Origin: QHXM01 sp032160165
Lineage (GTDB): Bacteria > Acidobacteriota > Blastocatellia > Pyrinomonadales > Pyrinomonadaceae
Length of the DNA stretch: 64,000 bases
Direction of reading: 5' to 3'
NCBI GenBank assembly: GCA_032160165.1
Contig: JAVHWA010000031.1
Location: 62,001 to 126,000, forward strand
Numbering within the stretch: the first letter of the stretch is position 1; the number at the start of each line of letters is the position of its first letter. The notes under the pieces were generated by a model that was given only the letters and a program-made list of their open reading frames with translations, had not been told where the DNA came from and did not search any database. The position numbers and the translations under genes were made by a program. Shown here piece after piece: positions 26,136 to 34,281 of this stretch.

Positions 26136-27017
26136 ATGGAAATCATAAATCGCCGTCAACGCATGAGCTCGGTCGCCCGCAAAGTGCGCCGCGAGCAGGA
26201 TCGGACGATTGGGCTAGTTCCGACAATGGGCGCGTTGCACGACGGACACCTGAGCCTGATCCGCGAAGCGCGACGGATGTGTGATCTGGTTGTGGTTTCG
26301 GTCTTCGTCAATCCAGCACAATTTGCGCTGGACGAAGACTTTGAGAAGTACCCCAGAGACCTTACCAAAGACGCTGCGATCTTGACGGACTATAACGTGG
26401 ATTACATCTTCGCGCCCTCCATCGAAGAGATCTATCCAAAGGATTTCTCTACTTACGTAACCGTTGGAGGTTTGTCAGAGCAACTCGAGGGCGCAGCGCG
26501 ACCAGGCCATTTTCGTGGCGTCGCTACCGTTGTCACTGTGCTCTTGAACATCGTCCGCCCGGACTTTGCGTTCTTCGGGCAGAAGGATGCGCAGCAAACG
26601 ATTATCGTCAAGCGACTGGTCCGCGACCTGGCGTTCGAGACAGAGATCGTGGTGCTCCCGACCGTACGCGAAGAGTCCGGCCTCGCTCTCTCGTCACGCA
26701 ATTCATATTTGAGTGGTGAAGAAAAACGCGCCGCTGCCGTATTGCATAAAGGTCTCCAGCGGGCAAAGGAAGCGTATTCCTCGGGAGAGCGTTCCGGCTC
26801 GCGTCTGGCAGAGGTGGTGCGAACTACTGTGGCCGGCGAACCGCTCGCGCGGCTCGATTATGTAAGCATCACAGAGGCTGACTCGCTTGAGACGCTCGAG
26901 AAATTGGACGACAAAACAGTTCTCATCGCACTCGCGGCCCAAGTGGGAAAAACCCGCTTGATAGACAACGTCGTACTGAACCGCAAGAAGAATGGAAGCG
27001 CCGCGGGACAACAGTGA
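26136..27017 (+). CDS. panC: Pantoate-beta-alanine ligase
   Basis: 293 residues. ATP-dependent condensation of pantoate and beta-alanine. Motifs: 'GLVPTMGALHDGHLSLI' (ATP site), 'VVVSVFVNPAQF', 'EGAARPGHFRGVATVV', 'FGQKDAQQTIIVKRLV' and the KMSKS-like 'ESGLALSSRNSYLS'. It follows panB with only hairpin F between, so the pair forms the pantothenate operon; panD is not in the window. Confidence 0.96.
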   Translation: MEIINRRQRMSSVARKVRREQDRTIGLVPTMGALHDGHLSLIREARRMCDLVVVSVFVNPAQFALDEDFEKYPRDLTKDAAILTDYNVDYIFAPSIEEIYPKDFSTYVTVGGLSEQLEGAARPGHFRGVATVVTVLLNIVRPDFAFFGQKDAQQTIIVKRLVRDLAFETEIVVLPTVREESGLALSSRNSYLSGEEKRAAAVLHKGLQRAKEAYSSGERSGSRLAEVVRTTVAGEPLARLDYVSITEADSLETLEKLDDKTVLIALAAQVGKTRLIDNVVLNRKKNGSAAGQQ

Positions 27018-27030
27018 ATTCGTATCAGAT

Positions 27031-27087
27031 GAATCGTAAGTCGTGAGTAGACGAGCTGCTTTGTCTATTTACGGTTTACGATTTACT
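27031..27087. repeat. Heptad hairpin G (word TCGTAAG/TTTACGA)
   Basis: Left arm 27031-27055 (TCGTAAG TCGTGAG TAG) and right arm 27065-27087 (TTTACGG TTTACGA TTTACT) are complementary with a 9-base loop. It lies between panC and the molybdenum hydroxylase genes. The word is close to that of hairpin L at 60.1 kb. Confidence 0.7.
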
Positions 27088-27102
27088 ATTTAAGTCTCAT
27101 CT

Positions 27103-27627
27103 ATGGCCGCTAAACAGAAAGCCCACATCGAATTCATACTAAACGGGGAACGTACAGAAGTCGCGTTTGCTCCACACAAGACTCTGCTCGAAGTCCTGCG
27201 TGAAGACCTCGGACTAACGGGCACGAAGCACGGCTGCGAGCTGGGCGAGTGCGGAACCTGCGCAGTCCTCGTCGACGGCCGGTCTGTGCTTTCATGTCTG
27301 GCATTGGGACTCGACATGGAAGGTCGCGCGGTAGAGAGCATAGAAGGCATGGCCGACGGCGCCAGGCTCCATCCACTGCAGGATACATTCGCGGACCTTG
27401 GCGCGGCACAGTGCGGTTATTGCACTCCAGGCTTTCTTCTGGTGACGAAAGAACTCTTGAAGACAAATCCCCATCCCAGCCGCGACCAGATCAAGGAAGC
27501 GCTGTCGGGCAATCTCTGTCGTTGCACTGGCTATCTGAAGATTTACGAAGCGGTCGAATTGGCGGCCGCGCGAATGCGGGGCGAAGAGGCAGTTCCGGTT
27601 CACGAGACTGTGTATGGCTACGAATAA
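27103..27627 (+). CDS. Molybdenum hydroxylase [2Fe-2S] subunit
   Basis: 174 residues. The plant-type ferredoxin cluster is held by C45, C50, C53 and C65 ('GCELGECGTCAVLVDG'), and the proximal cluster by C104, C107, C139 and C141 ('CGYCTPGF' and 'LCRCTGYLKI'). It passes electrons between the molybdenum centre and the FAD subunit of xanthine-oxidase-family enzymes. It overlaps the start of the catalytic subunit gene by 14 bases, which implies translational coupling. Confidence 0.93.
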   Translation: MAAKQKAHIEFILNGERTEVAFAPHKTLLEVLREDLGLTGTKHGCELGECGTCAVLVDGRSVLSCLALGLDMEGRAVESIEGMADGARLHPLQDTFADLGAAQCGYCTPGFLLVTKELLKTNPHPSRDQIKEALSGNLCRCTGYLKIYEAVELAAARMRGEEAVPVHETVYGYE

Positions 27628-30088
27628 GACAGGAAGCGACGCATCCTCACGAAACGGCGAGCCTTTGCGTGTCGTGGGCAAACCGTTTCGTAAGGTCGAC
27701 GCCCGCGCGAAGTGCACCGGCCAAACCAAATTCGCCGACGACATAGTTCTGCCGCGCATGCTCTACGCCAAGCTGCTGCGTTCCCACGAGCCGCACGCGT
27801 TAATCAAAAACATCGACACAACCAAGGCCATCGCTGCACCTGGTGTGTTCGCTGTGATCACCGGGGAAGAATTGCCCATCTCGTACGGAATTCTCCCGGT
27901 AAGTCAGGACGAGCACGCGTTGTGTATCGACAAGGTTCGATTCATTGGCGACCCCGTTGCAGCAGTCGCCGCGGTTGACGAGGATGCCGCGTTCGATGCG
28001 ATGAATTTGATCGAGGTCGAATACGAGCCTCTTCAAACGATCACCAGCATCGACGAAGCCGTGATGGTGGACGAGCCTCGGATTCACGAGTACGGCGACG
28101 GCGGGAATGTGCATAAGAAAGTTTCGCTCGAGTTCGGCGACATGGACGAGGGCTTCGCCCAAGCCGATCTCGTTCGCGAGGACATTCTCTTCTTCGAAGG
28201 GAATACCCATCTGCCGATGGAGCAGCACGCAGCCGTCGCGCACTTCGATGCCGATGGAAAGTTAACCCTTTGGAGTTCCACGCAGACTCCACACTACGTG
28301 CATCGCGCGTTGGCAAAGACGCTCGAGCTTCCGGCCAGTCACATCCGCGTAATCGCAACGCCTAACGGCGGCGGGTTCGGTGGGAAGTCGGATCCTTTCA
28401 ATCATGAGATTGCGGTGGCAAAGCTGGCGATGATTACAGGCCGCCCCGTGAAGATCACGCTAACGCGCGAAGAAGTGTTTTACTGTCACCGCGGTCGTCA
28501 TCCTGTTCTTATGAAGATTAAGACAGGCGTAAAGAAGGATGGCGCGATCACGGCCATGGATTTTCAGTCGTTCCTGGACGGCGGTGCGTACGGTTCATAT
28601 GGAGTTGCCAGCACCTTCTACACGGGCGCCCTTCAGACCGTCACCTACAATGTCCCGCGCTACAAGTTTCGAGGCCTGCGGGCGTTTACAAACAAGCCGC
28701 CGTGCGGCCCCAAACGCGGACATGGAACACCGCAGCCGCGATTTGCTCTTGAAGTCCAGCTCGACAAGATCGCGGAAGAGCTCAAGCTGGATCCTGTAGA
28801 CATAAGGCGAAAACATCTGGTCCCGCCGTTCTCGGTTACCGCTAATTACCTACGCGTGGGGAGCATGGGTCTGGGAAAATGTATCGACAAAGTCGTCGAG
28901 GGCTCTAATTGGAAGAACAAGTTTTCCAATTGGGACCGTGAGAAGCGGAAGCTGCCCGATGGCAAAGGTATCGGCATCGCTTGCAGCTCGTACATTTGCG
29001 GTGCTGGTTTGCCGATCTATTGGAACAACATGCCGCAGTCAGGGGTTCAACTGCGGCTCGATCGTCAGGGCGGCGTCTGCGTCCAGTGCGGCTCCACCGA
29101 CATAGGCCAGGGATCTGATTCGATTCTCGCCTACATCGTCGCCGAGGTTTTAGGCATTGACCCCTTCGATATTCGCGTTGTTACCGCTGATACCGACCTG
29201 ACTCCGGTCGATCTCGGCAGCTATTCGAGCCGCGTGACGTTGATGACCGGAAACGCCGCATTGCAGGCGGCTGAGCGTGCTCGTGAACTTTTGGTGCGGG
29301 CCGTGGCGGAGAAGCTGAAGGTCCCGGTTGAGAATCTCTCATTGGCCGAGCGACGCGTCTTCGATGTCGAGAATCCTGAAACAGGAGTGACGTTCGCCGA
29401 AGCTGTTGTTCTGGCGGAAACGAAGTTCGGCACAATCGGCACGGTGGGCTCGTACTCGCCCCCGGCTTCGCCCGGCAAGTTCAAGGGCGCGGGCGTCGGA
29501 CCCTCGCCCGCGTACAGTTATTCCGCCGCCGTTGCGGAGGTCGATGTCGACGCGGCGACCGGGATCGTGACGGTCGAGCGGATATACATCGGCCACGACA
29601 TAGGACAATCGATTAATCCGGTTCTGGTAATGGGCCAGGTCGAGGGCTCTGTTTACATGGGGCTTGGCGAGGCCTTGATGGAAGAGATGACGTATCGAGC
29701 CAATCGAAACGTTGTGCACAAGTTTCCTTCGCTGCTCGAATACAAGAGTCCCACCACGCTCGAGATGTGCGATGTAATCACCTATCTGATCGAAGACGCG
29801 GACCCCAACGGCCCGTTTGGCGCGAAAGAAGTCGGACAGGGACCGCTGTTACCGGTCATGCCTGCGGTGGCGAATGCCGTTTACGATGCCGTGGGCGTGC
29901 GTATTGACGAGGTGCCGATCACTCCAGAGAAAGTCTTAATGGCTTTGCGCGAGAAATCTCGCGGCCGTGAGGGACGGTTCGGACCGAAGGCGGTACCAGA
30001 AGTCGAATGGCCGGAACCGCTGAAAGTATTGACACCGGCCGAAGGCGGCGATGGCCGAGAGATGCCGCGGGTCGCTGTGCATTCGTGA
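27614..30088 (+). CDS. Molybdenum hydroxylase molybdopterin-binding catalytic subunit
   Basis: 824 residues with the aldehyde oxidase/xanthine dehydrogenase large-subunit pattern: N-terminal a/b hammerhead ('GKPFRKVDARAKCTGQTKFA'), 'HLPMEQHAAVAHF', 'TPNGGGFGGKSDPF', 'RGRHPVLMKIKTG', 'QCGSTDIGQGSDSILAYIVA' and 'PFGAKEVGQGPLLPVMPAVA', where the glutamate of GAKEVGQG is the expected catalytic base. The FAD subunit has the HcrB-type four-cysteine insert, so an aromatic CoA-thioester reductase of 4-hydroxybenzoyl-CoA reductase type is a candidate. Active-site residues alone do not fix the substrate. Confidence 0.9.
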   Translation: MATNKTGSDASSRNGEPLRVVGKPFRKVDARAKCTGQTKFADDIVLPRMLYAKLLRSHEPHALIKNIDTTKAIAAPGVFAVITGEELPISYGILPVSQDEHALCIDKVRFIGDPVAAVAAVDEDAAFDAMNLIEVEYEPLQTITSIDEAVMVDEPRIHEYGDGGNVHKKVSLEFGDMDEGFAQADLVREDILFFEGNTHLPMEQHAAVAHFDADGKLTLWSSTQTPHYVHRALAKTLELPASHIRVIATPNGGGFGGKSDPFNHEIAVAKLAMITGRPVKITLTREEVFYCHRGRHPVLMKIKTGVKKDGAITAMDFQSFLDGGAYGSYGVASTFYTGALQTVTYNVPRYKFRGLRAFTNKPPCGPKRGHGTPQPRFALEVQLDKIAEELKLDPVDIRRKHLVPPFSVTANYLRVGSMGLGKCIDKVVEGSNWKNKFSNWDREKRKLPDGKGIGIACSSYICGAGLPIYWNNMPQSGVQLRLDRQGGVCVQCGSTDIGQGSDSILAYIVAEVLGIDPFDIRVVTADTDLTPVDLGSYSSRVTLMTGNAALQAAERARELLVRAVAEKLKVPVENLSLAERRVFDVENPETGVTFAEAVVLAETKFGTIGTVGSYSPPASPGKFKGAGVGPSPAYSYSAAVAEVDVDAATGIVTVERIYIGHDIGQSINPVLVMGQVEGSVYMGLGEALMEEMTYRANRNVVHKFPSLLEYKSPTTLEMCDVITYLIEDADPNGPFGAKEVGQGPLLPVMPAVANAVYDAVGVRIDEVPITPEKVLMALREKSRGREGRFGPKAVPEVEWPEPLKVLTPAEGGDGREMPRVAVHS

Positions 30089-30161
30089 GCGCCATCGTTG
30101 TAGATGACGTATTACTAACCAAGATCCCCACCCATCACTGCATAGAGAGGGGAGACTGGAT

Positions 30162-30535
30162 ATGAGTGAAGACAGAACAGGTGAAACCAATGGAGGAAGG
30201 TCTTTCGAAGAACGTGTATTCGTTCGCTTTGATGCGTTAGACAACCGGCTTAGAAGCGTCGACGCACGGCTTGATAGCGTGGAAGCAGGGCTTGGTAAGG
30301 TCGAAGCGCGACTGGAGGTGTTGGAGGCCAAGACCTACGATACGAAGCCGATCTGGGAAAGGGCGCTCGCAGAGTTTGCCAGTCTGCGCGAAACCTGAAC
30401 GACCGGTTCGCTCAGGTAAACGAGCGCTTCGAAAAAGTTGACGACCGCTTCCATAATCTTGATCGCAAATTCGACTTGCTCGCTGGCGACATGATTCAAC
30501 TCCGCACGGATCAGAGACGGTCGAACGTCGAATAG
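30162..30535 (+). pseudogene. Coiled-coil protein interrupted by a frameshift
   Basis: The first frame (30162-30398, preceded by GAGGGGAGA) encodes 'FEERVFVRFDALDNRLRSVD' and further heptad repeats such as 'LGKVEARLEVLEAKT'. The stop at 30396-30398 is immediately bypassed by another frame reading 'NLNDRFAQVNERFEKVDDRF', 'HNLDRKFDLLAGDMIQLRTD' and ending 'RRSNVE' at 30535. The joined protein would be about 124 residues, a long helical coiled coil of a type common in this phylum. One indel near 30385 explains the break. It separates the Mo-enzyme catalytic gene from its FAD subunit gene. Confidence 0.6.
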
Positions 30536-30560
30536 ATAAGATTGAGACGGAGCAAGTGAA

Positions 30561-31169
30561 ATGAATATTAGACGCAAAAACCACTCTAGATTGGTATTGA
30601 TTGCATTCGTCACTCTGCTCTTGGCGCACGCCTTCTGCCGTACGACCGCCGCTCAGGAGAAGCCCGCGGCCCCTGGCGAAGGGACATCATCATCCCGACC
30701 GCCCGATGCGAAAAAGGGTGATGCCGTTTTCAAGATACCCAAGGGATATATGGCGACCGACAAATCCGAAATCGGGCCGATGCTGATGCTCAATCCGAAG
30801 AAGCCCGCGGCGATGTTTGTTGCCTATCCTAAACAAGAGGAGACGGTGGAGGCCTTTCGTTTGCGTTTGCGTACCTTCGCTGCGGGCATGTTCTTCCACG
30901 AGAATAATGGCGCGATCATCTGGGACGTGAAGAAACTCGAGCCACATGCCGGCGATGGCGACGGAACAGCGGACATTGCGTTCGCAACCCAGGGGGGACT
31001 TGAAGTGGAGGTTGTTATTTATGAACGCAGAGGCGGTGTTCGCCCGTTTGTCTACGGCTACTTCGCTATGCGGGACCGCCCGAGCAAGAAAAACTCTGCA
31101 ACTTTCATAGACGCGACAGGGAACGGCGTGAAGGAATTCGACGAACTCTGGAAATCATTTCCAAACTAG
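30561..31169 (+). CDS. Secreted protein of unknown function inside the Mo-hydroxylase cluster
   Basis: 202 residues; ATG preceded by GGAG. Signal peptide 'LVLIAFVTLLLAHAFCRTTAAQ' (shown across its hydrophobic core), then 'VFKIPKGYMATDKSEIGPML', 'AMFVAYPKQEETVEAFRLRL' and 'GVKEFDELWKSFPN'. No family recognised. The mature part looks like a mixed alpha/beta exported domain. Its position inside the cluster is probably incidental, since the partner subunits are cytoplasmic. Confidence 0.7.
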   Translation: MNIRRKNHSRLVLIAFVTLLLAHAFCRTTAAQEKPAAPGEGTSSSRPPDAKKGDAVFKIPKGYMATDKSEIGPMLMLNPKKPAAMFVAYPKQEETVEAFRLRLRTFAAGMFFHENNGAIIWDVKKLEPHAGDGDGTADIAFATQGGLEVEVVIYERRGGVRPFVYGYFAMRDRPSKKNSATFIDATGNGVKEFDELWKSFPN

Positions 31170-31202
31170 CTTCGACGGGAGTCTTAGACAGAGCTAACCA
31201 TC

Positions 31203-32225
31203 ATGATGCGTCTTCCCAAATTCTCTTACTTCGTCCCGCGTACCATCGCGGACGCGGTAAAGATGATTGGCGACGCCGGCTCTGAAGGCCAGTTCGTCGC
31301 CGGAGGGACCGATCTCTATCCGAATATGAAGCGGCGACAGCAGACGCCGAAGACCGTTATCTCAGTCACGCGACTCCAGGAACTGAATCAGATAACTGGC
31401 GATGGTAAGAGCGGCGTAAGGATAGGCGCGTCGGTTTCTTTGACGGACATTTGCGAAAACGAAGTCATCAATCGCGACTATCCATTCTTCGCCGCGGCGG
31501 CGCGAACCATCTCCACGCCCATACTTCGCAACATGGGCACCATCGGCGGCAATCTTCTGCTGGACACTCGCTGCAACTACTACGACCAGAACTACGAATG
31601 GCGAAAGGGCATCAACTTCTGCTTGAAGAAGGACGGCGATATCTGCTGGGTCGCCCCCGGAAGCAAGAAGTGCTGGGCAGTGCAGTCTTCAGACCTTGTT
31701 CCGGTGATGGTGGCAATCGGCGCCACGGTCAAACTCGCTTCAACGCTGGGCGAGAGAATGGTTGACGCTGCCGGTCTATACAACAACGACGGGATCGACT
31801 ACCTCCACAAACGCCCTGACGAACTTTTGACGGAGGTTCACCTTCCTCCTCTGAATGGCTGGCGCGCCGTTTACAAGAAACTAAGACGGCGCGGTGCTTT
31901 CGACTTTCCAGTACTAGGGGTGGCCGCGCGGTTGGACATGGCGGAAGATGGAACGGTGAAAGACGCGAAGCTGGTGTTGGGCGGCATCGCTCCGGCGCCA
32001 ATCGAAGTCACGCAGGCCGCCTCCGCGCTGATCGGCGCGCCACTCGATCGGGAACATATGCAAGCTGCCGCCGAAGCCTGCTACACGATAGCAAGGCCAC
32101 TCGACAACACTGACTTCGTCATGAACTGGCGCAAGCAGATGGCGCGACCTTATGTTATGAGAGCGCTCGAAGCACTGCAGAATCAGGACGAAGGAGGCAG
32201 TAGCAGGACGCAGACGCGCCCCTGA
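31203..32225 (+). CDS. Molybdenum hydroxylase FAD subunit with HcrB-type [4Fe-4S] insert
   Basis: 340 residues. FAD is bound by 'FVAGGTDLYPNMK' and 'NMGTIGGNLLLDT'. Directly after the second motif comes an insert with C124, C140, C148 and C157 (spacings 16, 8 and 9). To my knowledge these are the spacings of the four cysteines that hold the extra [4Fe-4S] cluster of the 4-hydroxybenzoyl-CoA reductase beta subunit; plain xanthine dehydrogenases lack this insert. The C-terminal CO-dehydrogenase flavoprotein domain follows ('RRRGAFDFPVLGVAARLDM'). The last dozen residues, DEGGSSRTQTRP, come from the arm of hairpin H. Two genes separate it from the other subunits. Confidence 0.9.
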   Translation: MMRLPKFSYFVPRTIADAVKMIGDAGSEGQFVAGGTDLYPNMKRRQQTPKTVISVTRLQELNQITGDGKSGVRIGASVSLTDICENEVINRDYPFFAAAARTISTPILRNMGTIGGNLLLDTRCNYYDQNYEWRKGINFCLKKDGDICWVAPGSKKCWAVQSSDLVPVMVAIGATVKLASTLGERMVDAAGLYNNDGIDYLHKRPDELLTEVHLPPLNGWRAVYKKLRRRGAFDFPVLGVAARLDMAEDGTVKDAKLVLGGIAPAPIEVTQAASALIGAPLDREHMQAAAEACYTIARPLDNTDFVMNWRKQMARPYVMRALEALQNQDEGGSSRTQTRP

Positions 32226-32270
32226 CCGTTATGCTTTTCCTGCTTCCTGCTCCAGCCTCCTGCCTCCTCT
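32185..32270. repeat. Heptad hairpin H (word CCTGCTT/GGCAGTA)
   Basis: Left arm 32185-32212 lies inside the FAD-subunit gene (AGGAGGCAGTAGCAGGACGC). Right arm 32236-32270 reads TCCTGCT TCCTGCT CCAGCCT CCTGCCT CCTCTT. It ends just before the mocA-like ATG at 32272. Confidence 0.7.
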
Positions 32271-32271
32271 T

Positions 32272-32877
32272 ATGATCTCCGCTCTCCTATTAGCTGCCGG
32301 GCAATCCCGCCGAATGGGCGCGTTCAAACCTCTACTTCCCTTTGGAGATAAGACAGTCATCGAAGCCAGCATAGACAACCTGAAGGCGGGTGGAGTCGAG
32401 GAGGTGGTCGTCGTCCTTGGTCATCGGGCCGAGGAACTCCGACAGAGACTCGCAACACGCCCTGTTCGATTCGCCTACAATACCGACGCAGAGAGCGAAA
32501 TGGGAGTTTCGATCGCGCGCGGGGTGGAACAAATCCCCCCGAATGCAACGGCGGTGCTGATAGCGCTTGCTGATCAGCCGGCGATTCCTTCCAACATAAT
32601 CAACGTCCTAATCGAAGAAAGAGACCGCACTGGCGCTCCCCTAATCATCCCAACTTATGAAGGGCGTGGAGGCCACCCGGTGCTGATCGATCTCAGTTTT
32701 CGTGACGCGCTGGCGACGCTGAATTCTCAAAGGGGCTTACGAGGGCTTTTTGAAACTCACAAAGCATCCATCCTTCGCCTGCCCGTCGCCTCGCCATATA
32801 TTGTGCGCGACATGGATACGTGGGATGATTACCGGGCGCTTCACGTCGAGGTCTTTGGAAGCGAGCCACTAAACTAG
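32272..32877 (+). CDS. MobA/MocA-like molybdenum cofactor nucleotidyltransferase
   Basis: 201 residues. 'ALLLAAGQSRRMGAFKPLLP' is the nucleotide-binding signature of this family; 'ALADQPAIPSNIINVLI' holds the metal-binding Asp, and 'YEGRGGHPVLI' is the MocA-type 'GRGGHPV' element. MocA attaches CMP to molybdopterin to make the cytosine dinucleotide cofactor used by xanthine-oxidase-family enzymes, which matches the preceding genes. It follows the FAD subunit gene through hairpin H and closes the cluster. Confidence 0.88.
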   Translation: MISALLLAAGQSRRMGAFKPLLPFGDKTVIEASIDNLKAGGVEEVVVVLGHRAEELRQRLATRPVRFAYNTDAESEMGVSIARGVEQIPPNATAVLIALADQPAIPSNIINVLIEERDRTGAPLIIPTYEGRGGHPVLIDLSFRDALATLNSQRGLRGLFETHKASILRLPVASPYIVRDMDTWDDYRALHVEVFGSEPLN

Positions 32878-32970
32878 TTGTCAGCGAGCAGTTGGCAGTT
32901 GGCAGTGAAAGCGAGAACGCTCTGGAAATATTCTTAACCGCCAATTGCTCGCTGCCAACTGCTCACTGAC
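32877..32970. repeat. Heptad hairpin I (word GGCAGTT/CTGCCAA)
   Basis: Left arm 32877-32907 (GAGCAGTT GGCAGTT GGCAGTG) and right arm 32941-32970 (TTGCTCG CTGCCAA CTGCTCA CTGAC) with a 33-base loop. Located directly after the mocA-like stop codon. Confidence 0.8.
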
Positions 32971-33083
32971 TTCCCTCATCTAACTGCTCGATGAGTCGCC
33001 TCTCGAGACATCTTAGGCGAAGGATCTCCTCCGGCATCCCCGGCAGGCGATGCCACCTACACCGAGAGGCAAAGGAGAAGAGA

Positions 33084-33638
33084 ATGTTTGCAAAGAGTCG
33101 CAAGGCCATAGCCGTCGCGACCTTATCCGTGGCTTTGCCTATGTCGTTGGGCGCCCGAATGCCACGAAGGAACGCCATTGCGCCCCAGGCGATCGAGTTC
33201 GCGCTCCGGTCGATAGATGGAGAGACTATTTCCTCCGCCAGCCTGCGGGGCGAGGTTGTCGTGTTGGCGTTCGGCGCCTCATGGCTGCCGCTTTCTCGCA
33301 CCCAGCTTACCGGCATCAGAAAACTCGCCGATAAGTACAGCGGCCGCGGGGTGGTCGTTTACTGGGTAAGCACAGATTCCGAGTCCCCCAAGTCAAAGAA
33401 CTACGCATCGGACGATCAGCTACGCGCGTTCGCGAAGAAGTACGGATTGAGCGTGACTGTATTGCGCGATCCGGACGGAAAGCTCTCAAGGCAGTTTAAG
33501 ATCGATCAGCTTCCCGCCTTTGTCATCCTGGGCAAAGAGGGTAATGCTACAGGTCCTCCAATCGGCGGTCTCGATCCTGACGCTGATCTCGTCGACCAAC
33601 TCTCGAAGCCGCTCGAGACCGTCCTCGGCCCATCATAA
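33084..33638 (+). CDS. TlpA/redoxin-like protein lacking both active-site cysteines
   Basis: 184 residues from the ATG at 33084, chosen for AAAGGAGA upstream and the following signal-like segment ('AIAVATLSVALPMSLGA'). The fold is thioredoxin/AhpC-TSA-like: 'EFALRSIDGETISSASLRGE', 'VVVLAFGASW', 'GVVVYWVSTDSE' and 'QLPAFVILGKEGN' (cis-Pro strand). At the active site, where TlpA proteins read WCxxC, this protein has 'ASWLPLSRTQ' with no cysteine. It cannot perform thiol-disulfide exchange by the usual route, so a binding or chaperone role is possible. A terminator hairpin follows. Confidence 0.8.
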   Translation: MFAKSRKAIAVATLSVALPMSLGARMPRRNAIAPQAIEFALRSIDGETISSASLRGEVVVLAFGASWLPLSRTQLTGIRKLADKYSGRGVVVYWVSTDSESPKSKNYASDDQLRAFAKKYGLSVTVLRDPDGKLSRQFKIDQLPAFVILGKEGNATGPPIGGLDPDADLVDQLSKPLETVLGPS

Positions 33639-33659
33639 GAATTGCATTTCTACCGAACG

Positions 33660-33690
33660 AAAAGGTCGCCTCACTTGCAGGCGACCTTTT
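33660..33690. terminator. Bidirectional intrinsic terminator
   Basis: AAAGGTCGCCT (33660-33670) and AGGCGACCTTT (33678-33688) form a perfect 11-bp stem with T-rich flanks on both strands, between convergent genes. Confidence 0.8.
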
Positions 33691-33720
33691 GCTTCTAACG
33701 CTGGATCCCCAAAGCCACAT

Positions 33721-34182
33721 CTACTGCCGCTTCATCCTAACAACCTGGTTCGTCTTTTTGCAGCCTTCGCAGGGTTTGTACGAGTAGCCTCCCTGAGGGT
33801 CGTAATAAAGCACGAAGCGAACGACAAGAGTTGATCCTTGCATCGTCGCTACGTAGCTCGTGCCTTCGTAGGGATTGGATTCCTCGGGAATCAGGAATCT
33901 CAAGCGGCCCCCTTCCACCCGCCCGATGAGGTTCGCCTCCGCAGGGTCCTCCGGCTCGGTAGCACCCTTGAGGGTGTCTATACTTACCCAGCGGACTTTG
34001 ACCGTTCGACCAACAGGCCTCAGGGTGGCGGTGACTTTTACCTTCGCAACCGCTCCTGGAAGTTCATACGATCCTTTGAAAGTACCGCGAAAAGGAGATT
34101 GTGCGGACGCGACAATCTCGCCAATCGTAAGGGCTAATAGAACGAGCAACAGTGGTGAGATGTGTCGTGACCGGTGTTTCAT
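33721..34182 (-). CDS. Small secreted protein of unknown function
   Basis: 153 residues with a signal peptide ('ISPLLLVLLALTIGEIVASA'). The mature part is beta-rich ('FRGTFKGSYELPGAVAKVKV', 'IPEESNPYEGTSYVATMQG') and ends with a CEGC motif ('YKPCEGCKKTNQVVRMKRQ'). No family recognised. It lies between a terminator and maf on the same strand. Confidence 0.7.
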   Translation of the reverse strand: MKHRSRHISPLLLVLLALTIGEIVASAQSPFRGTFKGSYELPGAVAKVKVTATLRPVGRTVKVRWVSIDTLKGATEPEDPAEANLIGRVEGGRLRFLIPEESNPYEGTSYVATMQGSTLVVRFVLYYDPQGGYSYKPCEGCKKTNQVVRMKRQ

Positions 34183-34281
34183 AATCGCGTCTCCTTCGAG
34201 GTTGAGGTGATAAAACGATTAGCGACCAACGACGTTCCGGGCCGCGATACTATCACACTCAAGGACGCTGGCGCGGCACGA

